Source: Mycobacterium paraseoulense (GTDB taxonomy: Bacteria; Actinomycetota; Actinomycetes; Mycobacteriales; Mycobacteriaceae). Taken from it: a DNA stretch of 64,000 nt. The notes under the pieces were generated by a model. The model had not been told where the DNA came from and made no database searches. It saw only the letters and a program-made list of their open reading frames with translations. Positions 43,038 to 53,701 of this stretch are shown here, piece by piece. Both the position numbers and the translations under genes were made by a program. The number at the start of each line of letters is the position of its first letter. Within the stretch, counting starts at the first letter, position 1. The stretch spans positions 3,038,001 to 3,102,000 of the forward strand of contig NZ_AP022619.1 of assembly GCF_010731655.1 (NCBI RefSeq). Reading direction: 5' to 3'.

Positions 43038-44971
43038 GCACGCTTGGCCAGCCACTCGGCCTGCATCACCAGCAGTGCCATGACCTCCAACTGCGGGGTC
43101 TCGCGGTCGAGTTCGCGGTACCGCTGATAGACGTTGACGACGACGCGCTCGGCGTCCAGCCAGGACGCGTACTCGCCGAGATCGATGGTGTCGGCCGCCT
43201 CCGACCACGTCAGCCCGCGGCGATAGGCGGCCTCGGCTTGTTCCGAGACGTGGGCGAGATATCCACGCACGGCACGGATTCCGTCGGGGTCGCTCACGGG
43301 GCCATGTCCGGGCACCACCGTCGGCGCGTCGAGCGCGATCATCGCATCGCACGCGGCGATCCAGTTGGCGATCGGGCCGGCCCACACGATCGGGGTGCAG
43401 CCGATGAACAGCAGGTCGCCGCCGAACAATACCCCGGCATCGGGCACGTGCACCACCGAATCCGCGGCGGTGTGCGCGGGACCCAGGTTCAGCAGGTCGA
43501 CGCGCCGCCCGCCCACCTCGATGGTCAGCTCGCGGTCGAACGTCTGATCGGCGTTGCGCACCGTGATGCCGCTGAAGTCGAAGTGCCCGAAGCGGTCTCG
43601 GGTGTAGGGGGTCGCGACCGGCCCGAGGTTCGCGGTCTGCGCCATCGCCAGCATCTCGGGCGCCATCCCGTGCGCGATCTCGTCGGCCGTGCCCCGCGCC
43701 GCGATGATCCGCACCGAGGGGGCGAGCAGCTGGTTGCCGTGGGTGTGGTCGCCGTTGGAGTGGGTGATCAGCGCGTCGGTGATGGGTGCCGACGAGGTGA
43801 CGTCGCGCATGGCGGTGAGCATCTCGCGGGTCAGCGCCAGGTCGAACAGGGTGTCGACGAGCAGGGATGCCCCATCGCCGGCGACCAGCCCGGCGTTGCT
43901 CCAGCCGTAACCGCCGTCCGGCAACGTCCACGCCCACACCCGGTCGGCGACCACGTGCAGGCCGCGAGTGTAGGGCACCTTGGCGGGTGCCCGGTTGACC
44001 CGCTGTGGGGCGGGCACGGCGTCCGGATTGGGCCGAACGGCCAACGGGTGGGGTGCGGGACTGGCGCGCACGGTTTGTCTGGTCTCCCCGAGCCCCTGGA
44101 CCTGGAGCGTGACGACGTCGCCGTCGTGCAGCCAGCCCGGGAACGAGTCCAGCGCCGTCGGATCCAGGTGCTCGACCAGTGTGCAGGTGGGCACGGTGCC
44201 CGAGCCGATGACGTCGCCGGGGGCGAGCGTCACGCCGCGCGAGGCGTAGGAGATGACTTCGCCGAAGGTCCAATCCATTTGGGCGGTCGACCCCGACCCG
44301 ATCACGGCGTCGTTGACCAGGGCGGTTACCCGCAGGTCCAGCCTGCCGTCGCGCCGGTAGGGCTCGAGTTCGTCGGGCGTCACCAGGAACGGGCCCAACG
44401 TGACGCCACTGTCCTTGCCCTTGCCCTGCCCGATCCCCAGCTGGCTCTCCAGTTGCTGCAGGTCGCGGGCGGACCAGTCGTTGAAGATGGTGTAGCCGAT
44501 GATGGCCCGCTCGGCCTCGTCCACCGTCAGGTCCCGCCCGCCCGTTCCAATGATCGCCGCAATCTCCAATTCGAAGTCCTGCCACGCACTTCCGGGTGCG
44601 GTCGGGGCGTCGTCGTAGGGTCCCAAAACCGTTGCCGGGCAGGCGAAGTAAAAGGCCGGTATGCGGTACCACGTGTCGGCGAGTGTCCGGCCCGCGCCCA
44701 CCGCGGCCTGGCAGTTGCGCATGTGGTCCAGAAAGCACAGCGAGTCGCGGATGGACGGCGGGCGCGGGATCGGCGCCAGAAGCCGCACCGCATCCAGGGG
44801 CACCGTCGCCGCCGGCGCACGCAGCGCCTCCTCACCGGCCGCGCGCAACCCGTCGGCGCCGCGACCGATCAGGGCGAGCAGCGTCACGCCGGCGGCCAAC
44901 GCGTGGATGGCGTCACCGGAGAGCACCCCGGTGCGTTCACCCTCGGCGTCACGATAGGTCACCCATTTCAT
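43034..44971 (-). CDS. FAH-family hydrolase/isomerase fused to a metallo-beta-lactamase fold (Rv0939-like)
   Basis: 645-residue bifunctional protein. Residues ~1-300 are a fumarylacetoacetate hydrolase domain: [31 protein letters not shown] (metal-binding Glu pair), [45 protein letters not shown]. Residues ~330-600 are a metallo-beta-lactamase fold: [74 protein letters not shown]. The metal motif is HSNGDH, with Asn where the second His of HxHxDH is expected. Orthologous by size and order to Rv0939. The stop overlaps ligD start (four bases), so the gene follows ligD's direction but lies downstream of it only in position order on the minus strand. Confidence 0.87.
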   Translation of the reverse strand: MKWVTYRDAEGERTGVLSGDAIHALAAGVTLLALIGRGADGLRAAGEEALRAPAATVPLDAVRLLAPIPRPPSIRDSLCFLDHMRNCQAAVGAGRTLADTWYRIPAFYFACPATVLGPYDDAPTAPGSAWQDFELEIAAIIGTGGRDLTVDEAERAIIGYTIFNDWSARDLQQLESQLGIGQGKGKDSGVTLGPFLVTPDELEPYRRDGRLDLRVTALVNDAVIGSGSTAQMDWTFGEVISYASRGVTLAPGDVIGSGTVPTCTLVEHLDPTALDSFPGWLHDGDVVTLQVQGLGETRQTVRASPAPHPLAVRPNPDAVPAPQRVNRAPAKVPYTRGLHVVADRVWAWTLPDGGYGWSNAGLVAGDGASLLVDTLFDLALTREMLTAMRDVTSSAPITDALITHSNGDHTHGNQLLAPSVRIIAARGTADEIAHGMAPEMLAMAQTANLGPVATPYTRDRFGHFDFSGITVRNADQTFDRELTIEVGGRRVDLLNLGPAHTAADSVVHVPDAGVLFGGDLLFIGCTPIVWAGPIANWIAACDAMIALDAPTVVPGHGPVSDPDGIRAVRGYLAHVSEQAEAAYRRGLTWSEAADTIDLGEYASWLDAERVVVNVYQRYRELDRETPQLEVMALLVMQAEWLAKRA

Positions 44972-47238
44972 TCGCGTACCACCTCACTCGGTTCCTTGTC
45001 CGGCCGCAGCCCGCGCCAACTCGATTGGCGCAACCGGTCATCCGGTGTCCACTCGCTGTAGCGCACCTCGCCCACCAGCACCGGCCGGACGTACGTCACC
45101 CCCCTGGCCTCACCGCGGGGAAGCGGCGGGGTGAAGGGCGATTGGTCGGTGTGCAGCGGCGCCAACGTCTTCTTCAGGTTCGACAGGTCACGCTCAGTGA
45201 ACCCGGTACCGACCCGCCCGGCGAAGCGCAGGCCACCGTCGGTGGGGATGCCCATGAGCAGCGAGCCGATGCCGCTGCTGCGTCCGCCCTCCCCGGCCTT
45301 CCAGCCACCGATGACGACTTCCTGGGTGTTCCAATGCTTGTCCTTGATCCAGGACGCCGAGCGCCGGCCCGGCTGATAGGTGGAGTCGCGTCTCTTGGCG
45401 ACCACACCCTCCCAGCCGTGCTTGGCGGAGTGCTCCAGCGCCTGTTTCCCGTCGCCGGGCAGCAACTCGGGGACGATGAGGTCGCTGCCGCCGCCCAGCG
45501 TTTCCAACAGCTTTCGGCGATCTTGGTAGCGCGCCCGCAGCAGCGAACGGCCGTCGAGATACAGCAGGTCGAACGCCCAGAACTCCACGCGGCTGCCGCG
45601 GCCACGGTTCTGCATCGCGTGAAAGCTCGGCACACCGGAGGGGTCCAGCACGACCGCCTCGCCGTCGAGCACCACGTGATGGTCGGCGAGATCGGCTGCC
45701 AGCGGGCGCAATTGGGGGTATTCGCCGGTGACCTCCCGGCCACGCCGGGACCGGACCCGCAAGTCTCCGTGGTCGATCTCGACCAGCAGCCGGTAGCCGT
45801 CCCATTTGCCTTCGAAGGCCCATTGGCCGGCCTTGCACGCCGCGACCGAGCCGTGGGTGGCGAGCATGGGTGCTATCCCGTCGAAATCGAAGACCTTCTG
45901 ATCTTTCATCCGGTGCGCCAACCACTGGTCGCCCTTGGTTTGGATCAGCGCATAGCGCCCGGAAACCTTGCTGCCGTGCAGGTTGACGATGACCTCGTCG
46001 TCGCGGAACTTCTCCGCCTCATACGTTCCGGAATCCCAGACGATCACCTTCCCGGCCCCGTACTCCCCTCTGGGGATGTTGCCCTCGAACGTCGCGTATT
46101 CCAGCGGATGATCCTCGGTGTGGACCGCCAGGTGGTTCACCGATGTGGTTTCGGGCAGATTCTTCGGCACCGCCCACGACACCAGCACGCCGTCGCGCTC
46201 CAGCCGGAAGTCGTAGTGCAGCCGCCGCGCGTGATGTTCCTGGATCACGAACGAATTGCCCTGCCCCGTGGTCGGTTTCGTTCGCGGCACGGGCTCCGGG
46301 GTTTTCGACGCGTCGCGCATGCTGCGGTACTTGGTCAGCGGGTCCGGGACCGCGACGTCCCTGTCCAGGGCCGCCAGCAGATCGCCGTCGCGCGCCACCC
46401 GGGCCAGCACCTCGTCGTAACGCAGTTGGCGCAGTGACGCCGGGTTCCCGATCTCCTCCCAGGTGCGTGGCGCCGCGACCGTCGGGTGTTCGCGCCCGCG
46501 CAGGGAATACGGCGCGATCGTCGTTTTGGATCCGTTGTTCTGGCTCCAGTCGAGAAAAATCTTTCCCGCCCGCAGGCTGCGGGTCATGGTGGACGTGACC
46601 AGGTTGGGCATCGACTTTTCCAGTTGCTGGGCAACCCGTTTCGCCAACACCGTCGCACCCTTGCTGCTCACCGGCTCAGCCAGCGGCGCGTAGAGGTGCA
46701 GGCCCTTGCTGCCGCTGGTGAGCGGGAACAGGGTCAGCCCGATCCCGTCGATGAGGTCGCGGACGGCGTGGGCCACCTCGGCCAGCTGCGCCATGCTCAC
46801 GCCCTCACCGGGATCAAGGTCGAACACCAATCGAGTCGCCGGGCCGGGCTTCAACTCTTCGGCATTGCGTCGAGTCCACTGGGCGACGAACCGCCACTGC
46901 GGCACGTGCACTTCCAGCGCGGCCTGCTGCGCGATCCAGGCCAGCGCCTCGGAGCTGTCGATGATCGGATACGTCGTCGTTCCGGACCGGTGCGTGACAC
47001 TGGCGCGCGGCAACCAGTCCGGCGCCGAGCCGGCCAGCTGCTTCTCGAAGAAGGCATCCTGCTCGACACCGTTGGGCCAGCGCTTCCGGGTGGCCGGGCG
47101 GCCCGCGATGTGCGGGATCATCACCTCGGCGATCTGGGTGTAATAGTCGAAGACGTCCCGCTTCGTGGTCCCGGTGGCCGGGTACAGCACCTTGTCGGCG
47201 TTGGTCAGCCGCACCCTGGGGCCCGCCGTCGTGCTCAT
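44968..47238 (-). CDS. ligD: Multifunctional non-homologous end-joining DNA ligase LigD
   Basis: 756-residue ATP-dependent ligase working with Ku in bacterial NHEJ. Order of domains: polymerase/primase (about 1-290; LTNADKVLYPATG, LVFDLDPGEGVSM), 3'-phosphoesterase (about 320-450; EHHARRLHYDFRLERDG, HLAVHTEDHPLEYATFEG), then ligase (about 480-755). The AMP-accepting Lys is in EGKWDGYRLLVE, with VLDGEAVVLD and EGVVAKRRDSTY. I chose ATG 47238 (MSTTAGPRVRL) over a longer frame to 47376 because homology begins there and the longer one would overlap mku. It is divergent from mku with a 107-base shared promoter region. Confidence 0.96.
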   Translation of the reverse strand: MSTTAGPRVRLTNADKVLYPATGTTKRDVFDYYTQIAEVMIPHIAGRPATRKRWPNGVEQDAFFEKQLAGSAPDWLPRASVTHRSGTTTYPIIDSSEALAWIAQQAALEVHVPQWRFVAQWTRRNAEELKPGPATRLVFDLDPGEGVSMAQLAEVAHAVRDLIDGIGLTLFPLTSGSKGLHLYAPLAEPVSSKGATVLAKRVAQQLEKSMPNLVTSTMTRSLRAGKIFLDWSQNNGSKTTIAPYSLRGREHPTVAAPRTWEEIGNPASLRQLRYDEVLARVARDGDLLAALDRDVAVPDPLTKYRSMRDASKTPEPVPRTKPTTGQGNSFVIQEHHARRLHYDFRLERDGVLVSWAVPKNLPETTSVNHLAVHTEDHPLEYATFEGNIPRGEYGAGKVIVWDSGTYEAEKFRDDEVIVNLHGSKVSGRYALIQTKGDQWLAHRMKDQKVFDFDGIAPMLATHGSVAACKAGQWAFEGKWDGYRLLVEIDHGDLRVRSRRGREVTGEYPQLRPLAADLADHHVVLDGEAVVLDPSGVPSFHAMQNRGRGSRVEFWAFDLLYLDGRSLLRARYQDRRKLLETLGGGSDLIVPELLPGDGKQALEHSAKHGWEGVVAKRRDSTYQPGRRSASWIKDKHWNTQEVVIGGWKAGEGGRSSGIGSLLMGIPTDGGLRFAGRVGTGFTERDLSNLKKTLAPLHTDQSPFTPPLPRGEARGVTYVRPVLVGEVRYSEWTPDDRLRQSSWRGLRPDKEPSEVVRE

Positions 47239-47345
47239 AGTCTCAACGTACGTCGTCGGTCGCCAGGCTTCGATGCGGTCACGACCTGCGGCGCAACGGC
47301 CCCGCGTCCTGTTAGCCGGCGAACAGTATGGGCATACTGACTTAC

Positions 47346-48239
47346 ATGCGCTCCATCTGGAAGGGCTCAATCGCATTCGGGCTGGTCAACGTCCCGGTGA
47401 AGGTGTACAGCGCCACCCAGGACCACGACATCAAGTTCCATCAGGTGCACGCCAAGGACAACGGCCGCATCCGGTACCAACGCGTGTGCGAGGTGGACGG
47501 CGAGGTCGTCGAATACCGTGACATCGCCCGCGCCTTCGAATCCGACGACGGCCAGATGGTCATCATCACCGACGACGACATCGCCACCCTGCCCGAAGAA
47601 CGCAGCCGCGAGATCGAGGTGCTCGAGTTCGTTCCCGCCGAAGAGGTCGACCCGATGCTGTTCGACCGCAGCTACTTCCTCGAGCCCGACTCCAAGTCAT
47701 CGAAATCCTATGTGCTGCTGGCGAAAACGCTCGCCGAAACCGACCGGATGGCCATCGTGCACTTCACGCTGCGCAACAAGACGCGGCTGGCGGCGTTGCG
47801 CGTCAAGGACTTCGGCAAGCGGGACGTGATGATGGTGCACACCCTGTTATGGCCCGACGAGATCCGCGACCCCGACTTCCCCGTGCTCGACAAGGAAGTC
47901 GAGATCAAGCCGGCGGAACTGAAGATGGCCGGTCAGGTCGTGGAATCGATGGCAGAGGACTTCAATCCCGACCGCTACCACGACACCTACCAGGAGCAGC
48001 TGCAGGAGCTCATCGACGCGAAACTCGAAGGCGGCGAGGCCTTCACCACCGAGGAGCAACCGAAGGAACTCGACGAGACCGAGGACGTCTCAGACCTGCT
48101 GGCCAAGCTCGAAGCCAGTGTCAAGGCGCGCTCCGGTGACGGCAAGGCTGCCGCCAAGAAGGCACCCGCCAAGAAATCGGCCGCCAAGAAGGCACCGGCC
48201 AAGAAGGCACCGGCGAAGAAGTCCGCGTCGAGGTCGTGA
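47346..48239 (+). CDS. mku: DNA-end-binding protein Ku
   Basis: 297-residue homodimeric Ku that binds double-strand break ends and recruits LigD. It begins MRSIWKGSIAFGLVNVPVKVY; the bridging core and C-terminal LigD-interacting region are intact (FHQVHAKDNGRIRY, FLEPDSKSSKSYVLL, DVSDLLAKLEASVKAR). Beyond residue ~268 the protein carries a tail of about 30 residues made of repeated AKKAPAKK-type blocks. Such a tail is absent from M. tuberculosis Ku but found in some other mycobacteria. ATG 47346 matches the known family start; ATG 47328 would add six residues. Confidence 0.96.
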   Translation: MRSIWKGSIAFGLVNVPVKVYSATQDHDIKFHQVHAKDNGRIRYQRVCEVDGEVVEYRDIARAFESDDGQMVIITDDDIATLPEERSREIEVLEFVPAEEVDPMLFDRSYFLEPDSKSSKSYVLLAKTLAETDRMAIVHFTLRNKTRLAALRVKDFGKRDVMMVHTLLWPDEIRDPDFPVLDKEVEIKPAELKMAGQVVESMAEDFNPDRYHDTYQEQLQELIDAKLEGGEAFTTEEQPKELDETEDVSDLLAKLEASVKARSGDGKAAAKKAPAKKSAAKKAPAKKAPAKKSASRS

Positions 48240-48255
48240 CGCGGATCCCGCGCGT

Positions 48256-49164
48256 TCAGCGCCGGCGGGTCGCCAGGAATCGGATCGCCGCCGCGATCAG
48301 GTTGATCACGGCGACCATGATGATCAGGCTCAGGGCCGCACCCCAGATGCGCAGGAAGCCGGCGTGCTCGGGGTTGGTGAGTTCGGTGTAGATCAGCAGC
48401 GGCAGCGAGGCCATGTTGCCGTGGAAGATGTCGAGGTTGATCGACCGGCTGTAGCCGACCAGGACCAACACCGGAGCGGTTTCCCCGATCACCCGCGCCA
48501 CCGACAGCAGGACGCCGGAGACGATGCCGGGCATCGCGATGGGAAAGACGATGCGCAAGATGGTCGTCCATTTGGGAACGCCGAGCGCGTAGCTGGCCTC
48601 GCGCAGGTCGTCGGGCACCAACCGGAGCATCTCCTCGGCGGACCGCACCACCACCGGCAGCATCAGCAAGACAAGCGCCAGCGACACGGCGAACGAGCTC
48701 TGCTGGAATCCCAGGGTGGCGATCCAGAGGCTGAAGATGAACAGCGCCGCCACGATCGAAGGCACCCCGGCGAGCACGTCGACCATGAACGTGGTCAGCC
48801 GCACCAGCCGGCCGGAACCGTATTCCACCAGAAAGACCGCGGTCATCAGGCCCAGCGGCACGGACATCAGCGCGGCCACACCGGCCTGCACCACGGTTCC
48901 ATACAGCGCGTGATAGACGCCCCCGGCGAACTGCTCGGGCAAAATCCCGTGCAGCGAGTGAGTCCACCAGCCCATCCGGGTGACCGCGTACCAACCGCGG
49001 GCCACCACGACCGCGAGCACCCAGACCAGCGGCACCAGCGCGATGAGGAACGAAGCGACGAAGAATATCGTCGCGGCGTTGTTGGTGAGCCGGCGCCTGA
49101 TGCTGACGGGCCGGAACGCCTGGGCTTTGACCGGCCGGTCGAACGCCTCGACCACGTCCGTCAT
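48256..49164 (-). CDS. pstA: Phosphate ABC transporter permease PstA
   Basis: 302-residue inner-membrane permease with six predicted helices (first [21 protein letters not shown]). The binding-protein-dependent transport signature [20 protein letters not shown] at about residue 195 is where the ATPase docks. The ATG at 49164 overlaps the pstC stop by four bases. It ends 16 bases from the convergent mku. By sequence and order it corresponds to M. tuberculosis pstA1 (Rv0930). No pstB ATPase gene is adjacent, so it must use an ATPase encoded elsewhere, such as PhoT. Confidence 0.95.
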   Translation of the reverse strand: MTDVVEAFDRPVKAQAFRPVSIRRRLTNNAATIFFVASFLIALVPLVWVLAVVVARGWYAVTRMGWWTHSLHGILPEQFAGGVYHALYGTVVQAGVAALMSVPLGLMTAVFLVEYGSGRLVRLTTFMVDVLAGVPSIVAALFIFSLWIATLGFQQSSFAVSLALVLLMLPVVVRSAEEMLRLVPDDLREASYALGVPKWTTILRIVFPIAMPGIVSGVLLSVARVIGETAPVLVLVGYSRSINLDIFHGNMASLPLLIYTELTNPEHAGFLRIWGAALSLIIMVAVINLIAAAIRFLATRRR

Positions 49165-50153
49165 CCGTTGACCTTCCCGCCGGCGATCGCGCGGGCCAAC
49201 GCGTTGACGACGAACGTCAAGACGAACAGCGCGAACCCCGCGGCGATGTAGGCCCCGGTGGGCAACGGCTCGCTGAATTCAGCCGCGGCGGAGGCGATCT
49301 TGGAGGCGAACGTGTAACCGCCGTCGAACAGCGACCAATTCCCCGCGCGTGCCGCCGAGCGCAGAATGATCAACACCGCCACCGTCTCACCGAGCGCGCG
49401 GCCCAGCCCCAGCATCGACGCCGCGATGACACCGCTGCGACCGAACGGCAGCACGGTCATCCGCACCACTTCCCACTTGGTGGCCCCCAGCGCTTGCGCC
49501 GCTTCCATCTGCATCGGGGGGGTTTGCCGAAACACCTCACGCGAGACCGACGTGATGATCGGCAGGATCATCGCCGACAGCACGATGCCCGCCGTGAAGA
49601 TGGTGCCGCCACCGGCCAGTGACACGTTTCCCTGCTTGAACAGGAAGAACCAGCCCAGGTTGCGGTTGAGGAACGCCGCGACGGGCTCGATCTTGGGCGC
49701 CAGCACGAAGATCCCCCACAACCCGAAGATGATCGAGGGCACCGCGGCCAGCAGGTCGACGATGGCCCCGAACGGGCGAGCCAGCCGCTTGGGCGCGTAT
49801 TGGGTGAGAAACACCGCAATCCCGACCGCAACCGGCACCGCCAGGACCAGCGCGGTGATCGAACTCAACACGGTCACCATGAACAGGTCGCGGATGCCGA
49901 ACGCGAGCTTCCCCGGGTCGGTGGTGCTGAACTGGGCGCTCGTGAAGAAGTTCGCGTGGTTGGCCCGCAACGACGGAACCGCACGAATCAGCAGGAACAA
50001 CGCGATCAGCAGGATCGCGACCACGATCGTCGACCCGGCAGCGGCAGCCGTCAGCTTGAACAGTCGGTCGGCCCGCCGAGCCGACGACGCACCCAGCGCC
50101 TTGAGCTCGGGTTCCTTCGGAGTCGACGGGCTGGCTACCGCTCCACGGGTCAC
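49161..50153 (-). CDS. pstC: Phosphate ABC transporter permease PstC
   Basis: 330-residue permease with six helices ([41 protein letters not shown]; and others) and the docking loop [20 protein letters not shown] near 225. Very similar to M. tuberculosis PstC2 (Rv0929). GTG 50153 is chosen because GAGG (minus strand) lies five bases before it; another GTG two codons upstream (50159) is possible. It follows pstS closely and overlaps pstA. Confidence 0.95.
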   Translation of the reverse strand: MTRGAVASPSTPKEPELKALGASSARRADRLFKLTAAAAGSTIVVAILLIALFLLIRAVPSLRANHANFFTSAQFSTTDPGKLAFGIRDLFMVTVLSSITALVLAVPVAVGIAVFLTQYAPKRLARPFGAIVDLLAAVPSIIFGLWGIFVLAPKIEPVAAFLNRNLGWFFLFKQGNVSLAGGGTIFTAGIVLSAMILPIITSVSREVFRQTPPMQMEAAQALGATKWEVVRMTVLPFGRSGVIAASMLGLGRALGETVAVLIILRSAARAGNWSLFDGGYTFASKIASAAAEFSEPLPTGAYIAAGFALFVLTFVVNALARAIAGGKVNG

Positions 50154-50165
50154 GACCACCTCAGA

Positions 50166-51278
50166 TCACGTGATGGCGTTGATCGAAGCCGACAGTCTCG
50201 ACTTGAACGAATCCGGGATCGGGATGTACCCGTTGTCGGCCAGGCCACTTTGCCCCGCACCGATGGTACTTTCCAGGAAAGCCTTCACCGCCGTACCCAC
50301 CTGGGAATCGGGGTACTTCGAGCACACGATCTCGTACGTCGCCAACACGATCGGGTAAGACCCCGGCTGGGTCGGCTTGTAGAAGGAAAGCGTGTCGAGC
50401 ACCAGGTCATTGCCCTGCCCGCTGATCTTGGCCCCGGAAATCGTCTTGCCGACCGAGTCAGAGCTGATCGCCACGGCGTCCGGACCGGCCGACGTCACGA
50501 CCTTGGCCATGTTGAGCTTCTGCGCCTCGGCGAACGACCACTCGTTGTAGGTGATGGATCCCTCGGTGGACTTGATCGCCGCCGACGTGCCGTCGTTACC
50601 CTTGGCGCCCTCGCCGACGCCGCCCTTGAAGGTCTTCCCCGCGCCCTTGCCCCACGCGCCGTTGGAGGCGGCGTCGAGGTATTTCTGGAAGTTGTCCGTG
50701 GTGCCGGACTCGTCGTTGCGGAACACCACATGAATCGGCTCGGCGGGCAACGTGACGCCGGAGTTCAGCGCCGCAATGGCCGGGTCATTCCAGCTCGTGA
50801 TCGCGCCGTTGAAGATTTTCGCCGCCGTGGGACCGTCGAGGCTCAGCGAACTCACGCCCTTGACGTTGTAGGTGATGGCGATCGGGCCGAACACGACCGG
50901 CAGGTTCCATGCCGGCGAGCCGCACCGCTGCTGCGCGGCGGCGTATTCCTTGGGGACAAGCGGCGAGTCCGAGCCACCGAAATCGGTTTGATTGCCGTTG
51001 AATTCACTGATTCCCGCGCCCGAGCCGTTGGCCGTGTAGTTCAACGTCTGCCCGGGGCATGCCTGTTCGAAAGCGTTGACGAAGCGGGTCATCGCGTTGG
51101 CCTGCGCGGTCGACCCGCTGGCCTTCAGCGTCTTCTTGCCGCCACAGCTGACCTTGCCCGCCGACGAACCGCTGGTCGAGCTCCCGCCGCCGGCGTTGTT
51201 GTCGCTTCCACATCCCGACAACACCAGCGCACCAGCGGTCACGACGCTCAGCGCGGCACCGAATCGGTTGAGTTTCAA
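50166..51278 (-). CDS. pstS: Phosphate-binding lipoprotein PstS (second, PstS3-like)
   Basis: 370-residue periplasmic/surface phosphate-binding lipoprotein. It has a signal peptide with lipobox LSGC (Cys at about residue 24), then the binding-protein core: [43 protein letters not shown] (Ser/Asp phosphate ligands) and [16 protein letters not shown]. The start is TTG 51278, preceded by [15 protein letters not shown] follows as in M. tuberculosis PstS3. It is 12 bases upstream of pstC and probably the principal binding protein of this operon. Confidence 0.93.
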   Translation of the reverse strand: MKLNRFGAALSVVTAGALVLSGCGSDNNAGGGSSTSGSSAGKVSCGGKKTLKASGSTAQANAMTRFVNAFEQACPGQTLNYTANGSGAGISEFNGNQTDFGGSDSPLVPKEYAAAQQRCGSPAWNLPVVFGPIAITYNVKGVSSLSLDGPTAAKIFNGAITSWNDPAIAALNSGVTLPAEPIHVVFRNDESGTTDNFQKYLDAASNGAWGKGAGKTFKGGVGEGAKGNDGTSAAIKSTEGSITYNEWSFAEAQKLNMAKVVTSAGPDAVAISSDSVGKTISGAKISGQGNDLVLDTLSFYKPTQPGSYPIVLATYEIVCSKYPDSQVGTAVKAFLESTIGAGQSGLADNGYIPIPDSFKSRLSASINAIT

Positions 51279-51461
51279 GTCACTTCCTAACGGTAGAGAT
51301 GAAACATGATTGCCGGCGTTGTCCTCGCCGCTCTGCGGCGACCAGCCGTCTCTTGCAGCAAGGAAGCTAACAGCACGAAGGTTAACGCTGGGCAAATTGC
51401 TGTCGGCCGATTGCCGCTGGCCAGGACGGCTTTGCGGGTCGGCGCACCCCACGCGAGGCGC

Positions 51462-52574
51462 TCACGAAATGGCGTTGATCGCCGCGGACAATCGGGACTT
51501 GAGCGCGCCCGGGACGGGAATGTAGCCATTGTCCGCCAAACCGTTCTGCCCAGCACCGATGGTGCTCTGGAGAAACGCCTTCACGGCCGCGGCGACCTGG
51601 GGATCCGCGTACTTCGAGCAGACGATCTCGTACGTCGCCAGCACGATCGGGTACGAACCGGGCTGGGTCGGCCTGTAGAAGGAGAAGGTGTCGACGACCA
51701 AGTCGTTGCCCTCCTCGGTGAAGTCGGCGCCGGCGATCGTCTTGCCGACGGAGTCGGCGTTGATCGCCACCGCGTCCGGCCCGGCCGACGTGATGATCTT
51801 GGCCATGTTGAGTTTCTGCGCCTGGGCGAAAGACCACTCGTTATAGGTGATCGACCCTTCGGTGGCCCTGGCCGCCGCGGACGCGCCGTCGTTGCCTCTG
51901 ACCCCCTCGCCGACACCGCCGTTGAACGTCTTGCCGATGCCCTTGTCCCAGACCCCATGACCGGCGGAGTCGAGGTATTTCTGGAAATTGTCGGTGGTAC
52001 CGGACTGGTCGTTGCGGAAGATCACCCGAATCGGCTCGGCCGGAAACGCGACGCCCGGGTTCAACGCCTGAATCGCCGGATCGTCCCATGTCGTGATGGC
52101 GCCCTTGAATACTTTCGCGGCGGTCGGCCCATCCAGATTCAGCGAAGTCACGCCCGCGACGTTGTAACTGATCGCGATCGGTCCGAACACCACCGGCAAA
52201 TTCCACGCCGGTGAACCGCAGCGCGCCTGCGCTGCAAAGTATTCGATGGGCGCCAGCGGTGAGTCCGACCCAGCGAAATCAGTATGTTTTCCGGTGAATT
52301 CGCCGATACCGGCGCCCGAGCCGTTGGGCGTGTAGTTCAGCGTCTGGCCCGGGCAGGCCTGCTCGAATGCCTTGATGAAGCGGGTCATCGCGTTCGCCTG
52401 GGCGGTCGACCCGCTGGCCCTCAGCGTCTTCGTGCCGCCACAACTCACCTTGACGGGCGACGCGCCCGGTCCCGCGCTTTCCCCCGCCCCGTTGTCGTTG
52501 CTGCCGCAGCCCGACACCACGAGGGCGGCGACGGTCAAAACGCTCAGCGCCGCGCCGAATCGGTTCAGGCCCAA
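51462..52574 (-). CDS. pstS: Phosphate-binding lipoprotein PstS (first copy, PstS3-like paralogue)
   Basis: 370-residue paralogue of the next gene, clearly a tandem duplicate: the same length and signal ([14 protein letters not shown]), lipobox VSGC, and near-identical core ([45 protein letters not shown]). Differences cluster in the loop after residue 90 ([18 protein letters not shown]). I favour TTG 52574, which aligns exactly with the TTG start of the downstream copy; TTG 52586 is the upstream alternative. A 183-base gap separates the two copies, so the second may have its own promoter. Likely phosphate-starvation induced. Confidence 0.92.
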   Translation of the reverse strand: MGLNRFGAALSVLTVAALVVSGCGSNDNGAGESAGPGASPVKVSCGGTKTLRASGSTAQANAMTRFIKAFEQACPGQTLNYTPNGSGAGIGEFTGKHTDFAGSDSPLAPIEYFAAQARCGSPAWNLPVVFGPIAISYNVAGVTSLNLDGPTAAKVFKGAITTWDDPAIQALNPGVAFPAEPIRVIFRNDQSGTTDNFQKYLDSAGHGVWDKGIGKTFNGGVGEGVRGNDGASAAARATEGSITYNEWSFAQAQKLNMAKIITSAGPDAVAINADSVGKTIAGADFTEEGNDLVVDTFSFYRPTQPGSYPIVLATYEIVCSKYADPQVAAAVKAFLQSTIGAGQNGLADNGYIPVPGALKSRLSAAINAIS

Positions 52575-52885
52575 TAGGATCCCCAACAGGAAGGATCAAA
52601 CATGATCGCCACCATTCAATAGCCGCTGCGCGCCGACCAAACGGTCAGCACTAAGGCTAGCGCCGAGCGAATGTCTTCGCAGTGGACACGAAATCGGGCG
52701 AGGCCGTCCCGTATCGCGTTGAGACACCCATTCGACCGACCGGTCCGGGCCTGCCGGGACCCGGGCGCGGGGCGTTCCATCGCTCCGCCCGTATGCAAAA
52801 GTAGAACCTGTTCCAGAAATGCCGCATCCCAGACGGCGGGGCTTGCTACCGTGTCGGCTGACAACTTGGGCGAAGAGAGGCCGCA
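52575..52885. promoter_or_regulatory. Divergent promoter region, pstS / SDR
   Basis: The 311 bases hold no gene. On the minus strand TAGCCT (52659-52654) could be a -10 element for the pst operon. On the plus side lies the KstR-like site at 52802. The region directly before the SDR start carries GAAGAGAGG (52871-52879) as ribosome-binding site. Confidence 0.45.
52802..52815. promoter_or_regulatory. KstR-like operator upstream of SDR gene
   Basis: TAGAACCTGTTCCA fits TNNAACNNGTTNNA at all fixed positions, though its outer bases are less symmetrical than the two perfect sites at 20660 and 40251. It lies 70 bases before ATG 52886. Confidence 0.55.
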
Positions 52886-53677
52886 ATGATCCTGGACAGA
52901 TTTCGTCTCGATGACAAAGTCGCCGTCATCACCGGTGCGGGCCGCGGCCTCGGGGCGGCGATCGCGCTGGCTTTCGCCGAGGCGGGCGCCGATGTCGTGA
53001 TCGCCTCGCGAACGCAAGCGCAACTAGAAGGCGTCGCCGAACAGGTCCGCGCCGCCGGCCGGCGGGCGCACATCGTCGCCGCCGACCTGGCGCATCCGGA
53101 GGTGACCGCGCAGTTGGCCGGCCAGGCCGTCGACGCCTTCGGGAAATTGGACATCGTCGTCAACAACGTCGGCGGGACCATGCCCAACACCCTGCTGACC
53201 ACCTCGACCAAAGAGCTCAAGGACGCGTTCACCTTCAACGTGGCCACCGCCCACGCGCTGACCGTCGCGGCGGTGCCCCTCATGCTCGAGCACGCCGGCG
53301 GGGGCAGCGTCATCAACATCACCTCCACGATGGGCCGGCTGGCCGGCCGTGGTTTCGCCGCCTACGGCACCGCCAAGGCCGCGCTGTCGCACTACACCCG
53401 GCTGACCGCACTGGACCTGTGCCCGCGCATCCGGGTCAACGCGATCGCGCCGGGGTCGATCCTCACCTCCGCGCTGGACGTGGTTGCCTCCAACGACGAA
53501 CTGCGCGCGCCGATGGAGAAGGCCACCCCCATGCGCCGCCTCGGTGATCCCGTCGACATCGCCGCCGCCGCAGTGTATTTGGCGTCCCCGGCGGGCAGCT
53601 TCCTGACCGGTAAGACGCTGGAGGTCGACGGCGGCCTCACCTACCCCAACCTCGACATCCCCGTCCCCGATCTGTGA
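52886..53677 (+). CDS. Short-chain dehydrogenase/reductase (Rv0927c-like)
   Basis: 263-residue classical SDR. Cofactor motif [19 protein letters not shown] (about 14), [13 protein letters not shown], and the Ser-Tyr-Lys set [23 protein letters not shown] (about 145-168). The C-terminus follows the pattern [19 protein letters not shown] of bacterial 3-oxoacyl or hydroxysteroid-type reductases. It is 24 bases upstream of the DapB-like gene and preceded by a KstR-like operator, which suggests sterol/lipid catabolism. The exact substrate is unknown. Confidence 0.92.
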   Translation: MILDRFRLDDKVAVITGAGRGLGAAIALAFAEAGADVVIASRTQAQLEGVAEQVRAAGRRAHIVAADLAHPEVTAQLAGQAVDAFGKLDIVVNNVGGTMPNTLLTTSTKELKDAFTFNVATAHALTVAAVPLMLEHAGGGSVINITSTMGRLAGRGFAAYGTAKAALSHYTRLTALDLCPRIRVNAIAPGSILTSALDVVASNDELRAPMEKATPMRRLGDPVDIAAAAVYLASPAGSFLTGKTLEVDGGLTYPNLDIPVPDL

Positions 53678-53701
53678 CCCCCGACCGCTGAGGAGCCCGT
53701 C

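Noticed and set aside
41166-44738. 1190-codon minus-strand frame across the enoyl-CoA hydratase and FAH/MBL genes
   Set aside because: Different frame from both genuine genes, low-complexity Arg/Gly-rich product; chance frame.
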